Assembly (NCBI GenBank): GCA_018261905.1
Contig: JAGTRU010000017.1
Location: forward strand, 1-64,000
Direction: 5' to 3'
Source: Pseudomonadota bacterium
Lineage (GTDB): Bacteria > Pseudomonadota > Gammaproteobacteria > Burkholderiales > Rhodocyclaceae
Length of the DNA stretch: 64,000 bases
The translations under genes were made by a program, and so were the position numbers. The notes under the pieces are model-generated. The model was given only the letters and a program-made list of their open reading frames with translations. It made no database searches and was not told the DNA's origin. This document shows, piece by piece, positions 43,829-55,106 of this stretch (the first letter of the stretch is position 1; each line of letters starts with the position of its first letter).

Positions 43829-43865
43829 AAAAAAGCCGCCTGAATCACCAGGCGGCTTTTTCTTG
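43829..43865. terminator. Bidirectional terminator between cation exporter and htpG
   Basis: AAAAAAGCCGCCTG / CAGGCGGCTTTTT, a near-perfect stem with a six-base loop. A run on the left and T run on the right make it work for both convergent genes. Confidence 0.88.
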
Positions 43866-43894
43866 TCCCCACCCTCGGCAGGGAACTGACTGAT

Positions 43895-45805
<1,911 letters not shown>

Positions 45806-45842
45806 GCTTTGAACTCCCAATCAAACCAATAAGGTGAGCGGG

Positions 45843-45870
45843 AGATGGGGGCTGCCTGACGGAATTCAAG
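45843..45870 (-). promoter_or_regulatory. Sigma-32 heat-shock promoter of htpG
   Basis: On the minus strand CTTGAA (45870-45865) and CCCCATCT (45850-45843) are separated by 14 bases. Both match the sigma-32 consensus (CTTGAA, 11-17, CCCCATNT) without mismatch. Transcription would start about 30 bases before the htpG ATG. Confidence 0.88.
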
Positions 45871-45897
45871 AGGGCACCGGTAAAAGGCTGAAAACGC

Positions 45898-46395
45898 TCA
45901 GCGCATGTCCTTCGCCGCGCGCAAGGCATCGGCCTCGAGAACCATGGTATCGGTGCCGACACAACTCAGCATATCGATTTCCTCGACCACCGGGTGGTCG
46001 GCCGCCGGATTGCTTGGCGGCGCCCGCAGACCGCTGCGCTGAGCTACCCATTCGGCAAGAATGATTTCGTGCTCGGAGAGTCCGGTCGACATGCCGGGTG
46101 GCACCTCGGCCCCCAACTCGATCAGGGTGCGAACAACTTCCTTGCGGCCGCCGCGAATCGCCATACTGAGCGGCGAGGTGGGCAGACTATTGTCGTCGAG
46201 ATTAACTTTTGCCCCGCGCCCAGCCAGTTCCCGAACGATGTCGACAAAACCCATGAAGCAGGCGATACCCATTGGCAAACCGGGGTCGCCCTGCCCGTCG
46301 TTGAACTCGACCGTGGCGCCGGCATCCAGCGCGGCCCGCACCTTGCTCAGCCGGCCGCTACGAATTGCCACAATCAGTGTAAGTTGAACCGTCAT
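45898..46395 (-). CDS. Second ankyrin-repeat protein with GTDT tail
   Basis: A 165-residue paralogue of the protein at 16918-17535. Three repeats are recognisable (TLIVAIRSGRLSKVRAALDA, then GLPMGIACFMGFVDIVRELA, then SPLSMAIRGGRKEVVRTLIE). The same GAEVPPG step is kept, and the tail VEEIDMLSCVGTDTMVLEAD has GTDT at 147-150. The linker is shorter than in the other copy. No signal peptide. A perfect TATAAT hexamer (46430-46425, minus strand) lies 30 bases before its ATG. It is downstream of htpG's promoter on the same strand but reads from its own promoter. Function unknown. Confidence 0.78.
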   Translation of the reverse strand: MTVQLTLIVAIRSGRLSKVRAALDAGATVEFNDGQGDPGLPMGIACFMGFVDIVRELAGRGAKVNLDDNSLPTSPLSMAIRGGRKEVVRTLIELGAEVPPGMSTGLSEHEIILAEWVAQRSGLRAPPSNPAADHPVVEEIDMLSCVGTDTMVLEADALRAAKDMR

Positions 46396-46505
46396 CGAAA
46401 ACCTTGTCGCAAAAACCGATGGCTATTATAAATTTCCCTTCTCCCCGGTCTGGCAAAGGCCGATGTAAAGCCAGGTGAAGGAAGGTTAATTTTACGACCG
46501 TCGGC

Positions 46506-47065
<560 letters not shown>

Positions 47066-47066
<1 letters not shown>

Positions 47067-47374
47067 CAATAACCGATGCTGTAGTGCTCGACATCGACAC
47101 GAATCAGTTCACGCCCAAGGATGGCCGCCGTATAGCGGGCAAATTGCTCGGCCCAGGTCGTCCGCTCGCGGAAACGCTCTTCGCCGGCATAGCGGGCGAC
47201 GCTGAGAATACGGTCAACGGCGAGTATCTTGCCGGTCGGCGTCGCCACGTCGCATTCGAGAACCCTAAACTCGTGGTCGAACCACTGGCGGGCATCGTCG
47301 CTCGCCGCTCCACCGCTGGGCTTGAAGTCATATTGCTTGTCTTTGCCGAACGACACGATCACCAGATGTTGCAT
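47066..47374 (-). CDS. Conserved-looking 102-residue protein coupled to greB
   Basis: A small protein, MQHLVIVSFGKDKQYDFKPS, continuing with DARQWFDHEFRVLECD and ending VDVEHYSIGY. GAGGAG lies five bases before the ATG and its stop overlaps greB's start, so both are translated from one message. Hydrophobic strand and helix alternation suggests a compact globular fold. No family is recognised. The tight link to greB hints at a transcription-related role, but that is a guess. Confidence 0.6.
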
Positions 47375-47441
47375 TCGTCTCTCCTCTCGTTGACTCTTCG
47401 GGTTATTCTAGCAAAACACGCACGCTGTCAGGAGTCCCCGC

Positions 47442-47663
47442 ATGGCCACCCAACCGCTGAACGAGCAGGAAATCAGCGATATCCGCACGCAGCTACAAGA
47501 ATTGCTGGTGGAACATCGCGACCTCGATCTGGTCATCGTACACCTGATCGAGAACCCACCGCCGGATGACCTGTTGATCCGCCGCTTGAAAAAACGCAAA
47601 CTGGCGCTCAAGGACCGGATTTTGTTGCTTGAGGAACAACTGGTGCCGGATATTCCCGCTTAG
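47442..47663 (+). CDS. YdcH family protein (DUF465)
   Basis: A 73-residue helical protein with the DUF465 pattern: VEHRDLDLVIVHLIENPPPD followed by DLLIRRLKKRKLALKDRILL. This is the short YdcH/SlyX-like class of predicted coiled-coil proteins whose function is not established. AGGAG lies seven bases before the ATG. Its TAG stop is the first triplet of the repeat element that follows. Confidence 0.8.
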   Translation: MATQPLNEQEISDIRTQLQELLVEHRDLDLVIVHLIENPPPDDLLIRRLKKRKLALKDRILLLEEQLVPDIPA

Positions 47664-47756
47664 TTACGAGTTATTACTCGCTAGTTTTTAGCAAAAGCAG
47701 GGCGCCACAGCGCCCTCAAATATTGCTAAGTACTAACGACTACCGACTAACGACTA
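47661..47756. repeat. Inverted heptad-repeat element with central hairpin
   Basis: Two 34-base arms (47661-47694 and 47723-47756) are inverted copies with about 22 of 34 identical positions. They flank a perfect GGGCGC-CACA-GCGCCC hairpin (47700-47715). The right arm is a tandem of 7-base units, ACTAACG, ACTACCG, ACTAACG, ACTAGTT; the left arm shows the same unit inverted. It supplies the stops of both flanking genes (47661-47663 on plus, 47756-47754 on minus). A related unit occurs at 32462-32504. Origin (mobile remnant or regulatory) is open. Confidence 0.65.
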
Positions 47757-47897
47757 GTTCCTTTCCGGCGGGATCCGGAAAAATATCCAGTAAACCCCGC
47801 CGATCGCCCCGGCCACGGCCAATTCCCACAACATCGGCAGTTGCCAGACGAGGGCCGCCAGAAGCGCCAGCCAGGCCAGGTAGCTGAGGACTTTCAA
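47754..47897 (-). CDS. 47-residue membrane protein downstream of pit
   Basis: An open frame from TTG 47897, just after the pit stop, encodes LKVLSYLAWLALLAALVWQL, then PMLWELAVAGAIGGVYWIFF and RIPPERN. It has two hydrophobic segments and a charged C-terminus, plausible for a small membrane protein. There is no clear Shine-Dalgarno sequence, so coupling to pit would be needed. The stop codon lies inside the heptad-repeat element. The family is not recognised and a chance frame cannot be excluded. Confidence 0.4.
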   Translation of the reverse strand: MKVLSYLAWLALLAALVWQLPMLWELAVAGAIGGVYWIFFRIPPERN

Positions 47898-47898
47898 A

Positions 47899-48906
47899 TC
47901 AGAGGATCATCCGGCCGACATACCAGGCCAGGGCAGCCATCACGGCGCTGCACGGAATGGTCAGTATCCATGCCCAGACAATGCCGCCGGCAACCCCCCA
48001 GCGCACGCGCCGGGCGCCGCGCGTCGAACCGACCCCGGCAATGGCGCCGGTAATGGTGTGCGTGGTGGACACCGGCACACCGAGCGCCGTCGCCATGAAC
48101 AGGGTGATCGCCCCGCCGGTATTGGCACAGAAGCCTCGCGGCTGATTGAGCTTGGTGATGCGATTACCCATGGTCTTGACGATACGCCAGCCGCCGAACA
48201 TGGTCCCCAAGCCCATCGCCGTGTAGCAGGAGAAAACGACCCAACTCGGAATCGGCGCGCTGGAAGTCGACATGCCGGCGGCGATCAGCAGCATCCAGAT
48301 GATACCGATGGTTTTCTGGGCATCGTTGCCGCCATGACCGAGGCTGTAAGCCGCTGCCGAAAGTAGCTGAAAACGCCTGAAATGCTTGTCCACCTTGCGC
48401 GGCGCCATATTGCGGCAAATCCACGAGACCGCCACCATCAAAGCGCCACCGATGACAAAACCGAGGAAAGGCGCAATGAAGATGAAGGCAATGATCTTCA
48501 GCACGCCGGCCTGAATCAGGCCGCCGATCCCGGCCTTGGCGATGGCCGCACCGACCAGGCCGCCGACCAGGGCGTGCGAGGACGACGAGGGAATGCCGTA
48601 ATACCAGGTGATGATGTTCCAGATGATGGCCCCGACCAGCGCCCCGAAAATCACGTAATGATCGACGATGCTCGGGTCGATGGTGCCTTTGCCGATGGTC
48701 CCGGCAACTTTCAGTTCAAACAGGAAATAGGCGAGAAAATTGAAGGCTGAGGCCCAAATCACGGCCTGATGCGGCTTGAGGACGCGGGTCGAGACAATGG
48801 TGGCGATCGAATTTGCCGCATCGTGGAAGCCGTTCATAAAATCGAACAGCAAGGCAACGACGACCAGGGTGACGACGACCCCGAAACTGATGTGTACGGT
48901 ATCCAT
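47899..48906 (-). CDS. pit: Pit-family inorganic phosphate transporter
   Basis: Low-affinity phosphate/cation symporter of 335 residues in the inner membrane. The two inverted family motifs are DFMNGFHDAANSIAT (near residue 22) and SLGHGGNDAQKTIGI (near 197). About ten helices and IPSSSSHALVGGLVGAAIAK support PiT/PNaS. It follows the DUF47 gene by 14 bases on the minus strand, the standard Pit-plus-accessory arrangement. The small membrane protein next downstream may be part of the same unit. Confidence 0.92.
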   Translation of the reverse strand: MDTVHISFGVVVTLVVVALLFDFMNGFHDAANSIATIVSTRVLKPHQAVIWASAFNFLAYFLFELKVAGTIGKGTIDPSIVDHYVIFGALVGAIIWNIITWYYGIPSSSSHALVGGLVGAAIAKAGIGGLIQAGVLKIIAFIFIAPFLGFVIGGALMVAVSWICRNMAPRKVDKHFRRFQLLSAAAYSLGHGGNDAQKTIGIIWMLLIAAGMSTSSAPIPSWVVFSCYTAMGLGTMFGGWRIVKTMGNRITKLNQPRGFCANTGGAITLFMATALGVPVSTTHTITGAIAGVGSTRGARRVRWGVAGGIVWAWILTIPCSAVMAALAWYVGRMIL

Positions 48907-48920
48907 ACCGAGCGATCCGC

Positions 48921-49559
48921 TCAGGAGTTTTCGAGAACGATGGCTTCAACCGTGCCGGCGACGTCCTTGCAGCGATCGCTGACCGACTCGAGGATTTCGT
49001 AAATTTCCTTGAGCTTGACGACCTGCCGGACATCCGGTTCCTCGCGAAAGAGCTTGGACATGGCTTCGCGCAGCATGCGGTCGGCATCCGACTCAAGATT
49101 GTTGATTTCGTGGCAATGGCGCAGGATTTCGGGCGCGTTGTCCATGCTGTGCAACAGCTTGACCAGCGACTGGACGCTGCTGCAGCACTGTTCGGTAACC
49201 TCGGCCAGCGCCTTGGCTTCCGGCGGCACCCGCTGGATGTCATAGAGCGACATCGACTCGGCCACATCCTGGATGTTGTCGAGAATGTCGTCCATGCTGT
49301 TGATCAACTGGTGGATCTCGTCGCGATCAAAAGGGGTGATGAACGAGGTATGCAACTGAGCCAGTGTGCTGTGCGTGATTTCGTCCGCCAGACGTTCCAG
49401 CTCGTCAATTCTTTCCGCATGCATTTGCGCCTGTTCAGGCTCTTCTACCAGCGCCCCAATCAGTCCTGAAAGTGCTTTGCCGCCCTGCACGATAAGCTCC
49501 GCATGGGCGTTGAAAAGATCGAAATACTTGCCCTCCCTGGGCATCAGCCGTCCGAACAT
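48921..49559 (-). CDS. DUF47/PhoU-like Pit accessory protein
   Basis: A 212-residue all-helical protein of DUF47 (TIGR00153), relatives of PhoU that bind metal through acidic clusters. LADEITHSTLAQLHTSFITP and DRDEIHQLINSMDDILDNIQ, plus ESDADRMLREAMSKLF, are characteristic. In other bacteria the protein regulates the adjacent Pit transporter. It is the first gene of the unit, with an extended -10 promoter and palindrome upstream, and pit follows. Confidence 0.9.
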   Translation of the reverse strand: MFGRLMPREGKYFDLFNAHAELIVQGGKALSGLIGALVEEPEQAQMHAERIDELERLADEITHSTLAQLHTSFITPFDRDEIHQLINSMDDILDNIQDVAESMSLYDIQRVPPEAKALAEVTEQCCSSVQSLVKLLHSMDNAPEILRHCHEINNLESDADRMLREAMSKLFREEPDVRQVVKLKEIYEILESVSDRCKDVAGTVEAIVLENS

Positions 49560-49566
49560 GACCGTC

Positions 49567-49598
49567 CTGTTATGAAATTATTACAGTCCGCTATTCTA
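49567..49598 (-). promoter_or_regulatory. Extended -10 and palindrome upstream of DUF47-pit
   Basis: TGATAGAAT reads as an extended -10 (TAGAAT at 49598-49593 on the minus strand). An imperfect 20-base palindrome, CTGT to ACAG (49567-49586, 14 of 20 symmetric positions), lies just downstream. On the minus strand it starts CTGTAATAAT, 9 of 11 matches to one half of a Pho box; the second half does not fit. A -35 is not convincing. Confidence 0.4.
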
Positions 49599-49663
49599 TC
49601 ACGCGGTATTAGCCGGCCACTGGCTACTCCACATTGTCGAAAGGCTTGCCGTTAAAATATGGC

Positions 49664-49996
49664 ATGCCCCGCCCGCCCCTTGCCGCCGACACTTTTGGCG
49701 ACCCCTTCGACCTCGATCGCTTGCCCCTGGCCCGCGCCGCCGCCGGTTACGCCGTCCAGCGCCTGGATACCGACACCCTGCTTGATCGCGCCACGGGTTG
49801 TTTCCTGCCCGTCCGCTCGCCCGACCTGCAGGGACTGTTCGACAGTTTCGACGAAGCCAGGACGGCGGCTGGCGCCTGGGTAATGAAAAACTGCCCTCCG
49901 CCACAGGATCACCGCCTGGCCATCGTTCCGGCCACCTTCGACGGCCTCATGAAACGCCACATCCTGATCTACGGCGTGCTCTGCGGCCAACCCTAA
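49664..49996 (+). CDS. Hypothetical protein, 110 residues
   Basis: MPRPPLAADTFGDPFDLDRL, a soluble protein without membrane segments, ending YGVLCGQP. Recognisable pieces include CFLPVRSPDLQGLFDSFDEA and PPPQDHRLAIVPATFDG. I know no family. Alternative starts exist (TTG 49634). TAAAAT eleven bases before the ATG might be a -10, which would make the message nearly leaderless. It is followed 13 bases later by the aldo/keto reductase gene and may share its transcript. Coding potential is fair. Confidence 0.5.
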   Translation: MPRPPLAADTFGDPFDLDRLPLARAAAGYAVQRLDTDTLLDRATGCFLPVRSPDLQGLFDSFDEARTAAGAWVMKNCPPPQDHRLAIVPATFDGLMKRHILIYGVLCGQP

Positions 49997-50009
49997 TCAC
50001 GGAGAAAAA

Positions 50010-51056
50010 ATGACCCCATTCCCGACCCGCCGCCTCGGGCGCAGCGACCTGAACGTGCCCGAGGTCTGTCTCGGCACCATGACCTTCGGCGAACAGACCG
50101 ACGAGACCGACGCCCACGCCCAGCTCGACTACGCGCTGGCCGCCGGCATCAATTTCATCGATACCGCCGAGATGTACGCCGTGCCGCCCCGCCCGGAAAC
50201 CTGCGGCGCCTCGGAAAGCATCGTCGGCCGCTGGCTGGCCCGCCAGCCGCGCGACAAAATCATCGTCGCCACCAAGGTCGCCGGCCCGAGCCGCAACCTG
50301 CACTGGATCCGCAACGGCCCGCCGGCCCTCGACCGGACCAATATCCGGGCCGCCATCGAAGGCTCGCTGCAGCGCCTGCAGACGGATTACCTCGATCTTT
50401 ATCAATTGCACTGGCCGGAACGCAACCAGCCAATGTTCGGCCAGTGGCAGTTCGACCCGGCCAATGAGCGGGAATGCACGCCGATCCGCGCCCAACTCGA
50501 AGCGCTCGGCGAACTGGTGCGCGAGGGCAAGATTCGCCAGATCGGCCTGTCCAACGAACATCCGTGGGGCATCATGCAATTTATCCGGCTGGCCGACGAA
50601 CTGCAGTTGCCTTACGTCGTGTCCACGCAAAACGCCTACAGCCTGCTCAACCGCAGCTTCGAAACCGGCCTGGCCGAAGTCTGCCTGCGCGAACAGGTCG
50701 GCCTGCTCGCCTACTCGCCACTGGCTTTCGGCCACCTCAGCGGCAAATACTTCGACAATCCGCAGGCCGCCGGGCGGCTCAGCCAGTGGCCGGCTTTCGG
50801 CCAGCGCTACAGCAAGCCGAACGTCGCTCCGGCGGTCGCCGCCTATGTCGAACTGGCCCGCCGCCACGACCTGACACCGACCCAGCTGGCGCTCGGCTTC
50901 GTGCGTTCACGCTGGTTCGTTGCCAGCACCATCATCGGCGCCTCGTCACTGGCGCAGCTCAAGGAAACCCTGCCGGCGACGCAAACGCCGATTTCCGCCG
51001 AACTGCTCAGCGAAATCGACGCCATCCATCTGCGTTACACCAATCCGGCCCCATGA
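50010..51056 (+). CDS. Aldo/keto reductase (Tas family)
   Basis: NADP(H)-dependent aldo/keto reductase of 348 residues in the Tas-like branch. The catalytic Asp-Tyr region is INFIDTAEMYAVPPRPETCG, the Lys is in IIVATKVAGPSRN and the His in YQLHWPERNQPMFG. NADP site: SPLAFGHLSGKYFDN and ASTIIGASSLAQLKETLPAT. GGAG lies five bases before the ATG. Substrate unknown. Its stop overlaps the DUF455 start (ATGA), so the two are made together. Confidence 0.9.
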   Translation: MTPFPTRRLGRSDLNVPEVCLGTMTFGEQTDETDAHAQLDYALAAGINFIDTAEMYAVPPRPETCGASESIVGRWLARQPRDKIIVATKVAGPSRNLHWIRNGPPALDRTNIRAAIEGSLQRLQTDYLDLYQLHWPERNQPMFGQWQFDPANERECTPIRAQLEALGELVREGKIRQIGLSNEHPWGIMQFIRLADELQLPYVVSTQNAYSLLNRSFETGLAEVCLREQVGLLAYSPLAFGHLSGKYFDNPQAAGRLSQWPAFGQRYSKPNVAPAVAAYVELARRHDLTPTQLALGFVRSRWFVASTIIGASSLAQLKETLPATQTPISAELLSEIDAIHLRYTNPAP

Positions 51057-51850
51057 GTGAATCGCTGTTTCCTGCCCTGGCGGCGGCACTGGCCGCCACC
51101 GATGTCGAGCACAAGCTGAGCCTGACCCGGCGCCTTGCCGCCGACTGGCAAAGCGGCCAACTCGACTGGCGCGACACAACGCCCCTGGAACTGGTTTGCG
51201 GTCGCCCGCCCCGGCCGGAGCTGGTGCCGCCGCTGCGCGTCCCGCAGCGCAACCCGAAAAGCCCGGAAGGCCGGGCCCGCCTGCTGCACGCCATCGTGCA
51301 TATCGAATTCACCGCGATCAACCTGGCCCTCGACCATGCCGCCCGTTTTCGCGGCCTGCCGCAACAGTATTACGCCGACTGGATCGGCGTCGCCGCCGAG
51401 GAGGCCGATCACTTCGACCTGCTGCGCCAGCGCCTGCGCCAGTTGGGCCATGAATACGGCGACTTCCCGGCCCATGCCGGACTGTGGAAGATGGCGGAAA
51501 GAACCAGCGTTGACCTCCTGGCACGCATGGCTCTGGTCCCCCGCCTGCTCGAAGCGCGCGGTCTGGACGCGACGCCGCCCATCCAGCGCAAGCTGGCCGC
51601 CGCCGGCGACGAGGAATCCGCCCGCCGGCTCGACATCATCCTGCGGGACGAGATCGGCCATGTCGGACTGGGCGATCGCTGGTTCCGCCAACTATGCAGC
51701 GAACGCCGCCTGGAACCGGAAAGCACCTATCGGCGACTATTGCTCGAATTCGAGGCCCCCTGGCCGCCGGCCCCGCTCAACGAGACGGCACGCCTGGCCG
51801 CCGGTTTTTCGCCCGGCGAACTGAGCGCCCTGCAGGCCGGCCGCAGCTAG
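51053..51850 (+). CDS. Ferritin-like DUF455 protein
   Basis: A 265-residue protein of the DUF455 family, predicted to have a ferritin-like four-helix bundle. Carboxylate/His motifs consistent with a dinuclear metal site are [34 protein letters not shown], and [17 protein letters not shown]: three Glu/Asp-containing helices and two ExxH-type pairs. Substrate and activity are unknown. It overlaps the aldo/keto reductase by four bases and ends four bases into the convergent histidine kinase. Confidence 0.82.
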   Translation: MSESLFPALAAALAATDVEHKLSLTRRLAADWQSGQLDWRDTTPLELVCGRPPRPELVPPLRVPQRNPKSPEGRARLLHAIVHIEFTAINLALDHAARFRGLPQQYYADWIGVAAEEADHFDLLRQRLRQLGHEYGDFPAHAGLWKMAERTSVDLLARMALVPRLLEARGLDATPPIQRKLAAAGDEESARRLDIILRDEIGHVGLGDRWFRQLCSERRLEPESTYRRLLLEFEAPWPPAPLNETARLAAGFSPGELSALQAGRS

Positions 51851-54741
51851 CGCGTCGGCAACCAACGCAGCAAAGCGGCGAACAGTTGATCCGGATTGAC
51901 CGGTTTGGCGACATGGGCACTCATGCCCGCCGCCCGGCAAACCTCGATATCTTCGGCAAAGACATTGGCGGTCAGGGCAAGAATCGGCACGGCTTCGTAC
52001 CCCGCCAGTTGGCGGATGCGCCGGGTCGCCTCCAGACCGTCCATGACCGGCATCTGGACATCCATCAGAATCAGGGCGAAATGACGGGCGGCCGCCTTGG
52101 CCAGGGCTTCCGCACCATCCTCCGCCACGGCGAAATCGAGCTCGACACTGGCCAGCAATTCTATGGCGACTTCACGGTTGATCTCGTTATCTTCAACCAG
52201 GAGCACGGCCTGCCCGGCATGCCCTTGCCGCAACTGGCGCTCGATCGCCTGGCCATCGAGAACGGCCGCCGTCGCCGGGGAACTAAGCAGATTGAGCAAG
52301 GTATCGTGCACCCCGGAGGGCGAAACCGGCTTGCTCAACATCGCCCGGAAACCCGCCCGCTGCCACGAACCCGGCTCCAACTCGAGATCGTAGGCGGTCG
52401 CCAGCAGGTACTGCGGCGGCTGGCGCAATGCCATATTCGCCAACTCGAGCGCCGCTTGCCGGCCGTCGAGACCAGGCATCCGCCAGTCGAAAATAACGAT
52501 CCGGAACGGATCAGCCCTGGCATCCGCCAACTTGATCGCCGCCAGCGCCAACTCGCCGCTGGCCACCGACTCGACCCGCAGGCCCAGGCGTTGCAGCATC
52601 TCGACCAGCACTTGGCGGGCTTCGGCATGATCGTCCACCACCAGCACGCGCTCGCCGGCAAGCTGGGGCAGCGGCGGCCGCATCGGCAACTGACCGCCGG
52701 TCTTGCCGAGACGGGCGGTAAACCAGAACAGACTGCCTTGGCCCGGCTCGCTATCGACGCCGATTTCTCCGCCCATCATGGCCACCAGCCGCTGGCAGAT
52801 GGTCAGGCCGAGACCGGTACCGCCGTATTTGCGCGTCGTCGAACTATCCGCCTGCTCAAAAGCCGTGAACAGGCGCGGCATCGCCTCCGGCGCGATCCCG
52901 ACACCGCTGTCCTCGACTTCGAAACGGACCACGAGCTGATCGCCGGCATCCGCCACCGCTTTGGCACGAATGATGATGGAACCCCGCTCGGTAAACTTGA
53001 CGGCATTGCCGGCAAAGTTGAGCAGAATCTGCCCGAGCCGCAACTGATCGCCCTGAAAACTGCCGCCCAGTTCCGGCGCCACGTCGCGCACCAGTTCGAT
53101 ACCCTTGGCACTGACCCGCTCGGCGGTCATGCTGCAGACGTGGTCAATGACGGCCTCCAGATCAAAACTGGCGAATTCAAGATGCAGCCGCCCGGCCTCG
53201 ATTTTGGAAATATCCAGGATATCGTTGATGATCGACAACAGATGCTGCGCCGCATCGCTGATTTTCCGCAGGCGCTCGATCTGCCCGGGATCGCGCAACT
53301 CCCGCTGGAGCAGATGGGTCAGGCCGACGATGGCATTCATCGGAGTCCGGATCTCGTGGCTCATATTGGCCAGAAACGAACTCTTCGACTGGCTCGCCCG
53401 CTCGGCGTCATCCCTGGCCATCGCCAACTCCTCGTTGGCCGCTGCCAGAGCGCGGGTACGCTGGTCCACTTTCGCGTCGAGCTCGGCCGTCCACCGGCGC
53501 AAGTCTGCCGTCTGTTGGCCGATGGTATCGAGCAACTGATCGAAAAGGCGTCCCAGACGAACCAGCTCATCATCGCCGGGCGCGGCCCCGACCCGCGCTT
53601 CGGCATCGCCCCTGGTATACGCCCGCATGACCGTTTCCAGGCGCCCGAGCGGGGCCAGGAAACTGTGCGCCAGGCGCCAGGAAACCCAGGTGGCAAAGGC
53701 CGAGGCGATGAGCAGACAGGTCACCAGCAGGGCAAAGGCCCGCCAGCGGAAAGCCAGGAATGGCGCTTCCGGAATTCCGACGTAGAGCATGCCAACCCGC
53801 TGCCCGGCAAAATCGAGCAAGGGCTCGTAGGCCGTCAGCGCCCATTGATTGACGACAAAAGCGCGCCGCACCCAGCTTTCGCCCCGATCAAAGACGGCCT
53901 CCTTGACGCTTTGCGAGACGCGGGTGCCGATCGCCCGTTCGCCATCGGCGCGCCGCACGCTGGTGGCAATCCGCACATCGCCGAGAAACAGCGTCACCAT
54001 CCCGCTCGCCTCGAATTGCCGGAGCCCGCTGGCGGTGATGATTTTCGACACTTCGTCCACGAATTCGGCATTCCGGTTGAGCAGGATTCCGCCGACCACG
54101 GTCGCCACCACCTTCCCCGCCGCATCGCGCATGGGCGCCGCCGCCACCACCAGCAGACCGCGCCTTTCCTCCTGGCGCTCGCTCGGCTCGGCCTGCGGCG
54201 TCGCCAGCAGATCGAGACGGGCCCGCTGCGCCAGATCGGCGGCCAGCAAACGCAGTTTTTCCGGCGGCAGCACCTCGAGGCCGACCGCCCCCTCCCCCTT
54301 TTTCAAGGCCTCGGCAAGAACCTGCAGATCGACATAGGTCGAGCCGGCAGCCGCCCCGCTGCTGTCCGCCAGCACCTGTCTTTCGGCATCGACAATGGCG
54401 AGAAAATCCAAACCGACGGTTTCCTGCCGGGAGGCCAACACTTCGGCCAGGGGCACCTCCTTGTCGTCACGCCGGACCAGGCCGTGCAGACGCTGCGAGT
54501 CGGCCAGGCGACGGGCCGTAAGCAACGTTTCGTTGGCGATGCGTTGCAGATGGCTGCGGGCCATCGCCAGATCGCCAACCACCTTGATCTGGACCAAACG
54601 ATCAAAATACAAATTGCCGACCACGAACAGGATGCCGCCCAGCACCGGCACCGCCAGCATTGGCAGCAGCGCCAGAATCCACAGGCGGCGTTTCAGCGAC
54701 CCGTGGCCAAAACGCAAAGCGCGGGTCAGCTGGTTGATCAT
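51847..54741 (-). CDS. Hybrid sensor histidine kinase with two receivers
   Basis: Membrane sensor kinase of 964 residues. TM1 (about 20-46, [20 protein letters not shown]) and TM2 (about 330-350, [20 protein letters not shown]) enclose a large periplasmic sensor of Cache type. After TM2 come a HAMP-like linker, a coiled coil, and HisKA with [19 protein letters not shown]. HATPase boxes include [15 protein letters not shown] and [15 protein letters not shown] with [13 protein letters not shown]. Two receivers follow, with acceptors in [11 protein letters not shown] and [11 protein letters not shown]. There is no Hpt domain, so output goes through a partner encoded elsewhere. It starts [12 protein letters not shown]. 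Confidence 0.9.
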   Translation of the reverse strand: MINQLTRALRFGHGSLKRRLWILALLPMLAVPVLGGILFVVGNLYFDRLVQIKVVGDLAMARSHLQRIANETLLTARRLADSQRLHGLVRRDDKEVPLAEVLASRQETVGLDFLAIVDAERQVLADSSGAAAGSTYVDLQVLAEALKKGEGAVGLEVLPPEKLRLLAADLAQRARLDLLATPQAEPSERQEERRGLLVVAAAPMRDAAGKVVATVVGGILLNRNAEFVDEVSKIITASGLRQFEASGMVTLFLGDVRIATSVRRADGERAIGTRVSQSVKEAVFDRGESWVRRAFVVNQWALTAYEPLLDFAGQRVGMLYVGIPEAPFLAFRWRAFALLVTCLLIASAFATWVSWRLAHSFLAPLGRLETVMRAYTRGDAEARVGAAPGDDELVRLGRLFDQLLDTIGQQTADLRRWTAELDAKVDQRTRALAAANEELAMARDDAERASQSKSSFLANMSHEIRTPMNAIVGLTHLLQRELRDPGQIERLRKISDAAQHLLSIINDILDISKIEAGRLHLEFASFDLEAVIDHVCSMTAERVSAKGIELVRDVAPELGGSFQGDQLRLGQILLNFAGNAVKFTERGSIIIRAKAVADAGDQLVVRFEVEDSGVGIAPEAMPRLFTAFEQADSSTTRKYGGTGLGLTICQRLVAMMGGEIGVDSEPGQGSLFWFTARLGKTGGQLPMRPPLPQLAGERVLVVDDHAEARQVLVEMLQRLGLRVESVASGELALAAIKLADARADPFRIVIFDWRMPGLDGRQAALELANMALRQPPQYLLATAYDLELEPGSWQRAGFRAMLSKPVSPSGVHDTLLNLLSSPATAAVLDGQAIERQLRQGHAGQAVLLVEDNEINREVAIELLASVELDFAVAEDGAEALAKAAARHFALILMDVQMPVMDGLEATRRIRQLAGYEAVPILALTANVFAEDIEVCRAAGMSAHVAKPVNPDQLFAALLRWLPTR

Positions 54742-55106
54742 TTCCCGAATAATGCTTACTCCTGCACCTTCCCGTGCGACAAGCCAAAAACGCCAGGGAA
54801 GCTTTTGTCATGTGGGGCGGGATGATGCGCCGATGGCGGTATTTAGGCAAATCCGGGCCTTGCCCGGAACTTCTCGTTTCCGAGCCGGGCAAAATAGGGT
54901 AAACTATTGATATCAATGCGTTGATCCATTGCCCGCAGGGCCCCCGAGCAGCTACCGCTTCATCCCTCGTTTGCAGTTCACTTACAGGTCGCACCATTGA
55001 ATCGCCCCCTAGGCATAGCTGCGTCAGGGGAACTCAGGCCGCCCGACCATCGGGCCAACACGTCGCAAGCCAAGAAAAGCAAGCCGCGACGTCGAAAGGA
55101 AACAGC
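54742..55106 (+). other. Long leader/promoter region of the DEAD-box helicase gene
   Basis: No gene is visible here. The plus strand carries a hairpin CCGGGC-CTT-GCCCGG (54853-54867), a promoter-like pair TTCCGA/TAAACT (54878-54883, 54901-54906, 17 apart) and a perfect 12-base palindrome ATTGATATCAAT (54907-54918) at the likely start. A weak stem, CCCCT/AGGGG, lies at 55006-55030. If this promoter is right the leader is about 190 bases, long enough for cold-shock type control as in csdA/deaD of E. coli. Confidence 0.35.

Noticed and set aside
51694..54825. 1043-codon plus-strand frame opposite the histidine kinase
   Set aside because: Longest frame in the window, but composition (Arg/Gln/His/Pro) is that of an antisense shadow; the minus strand has intact HisKA and receiver motifs.
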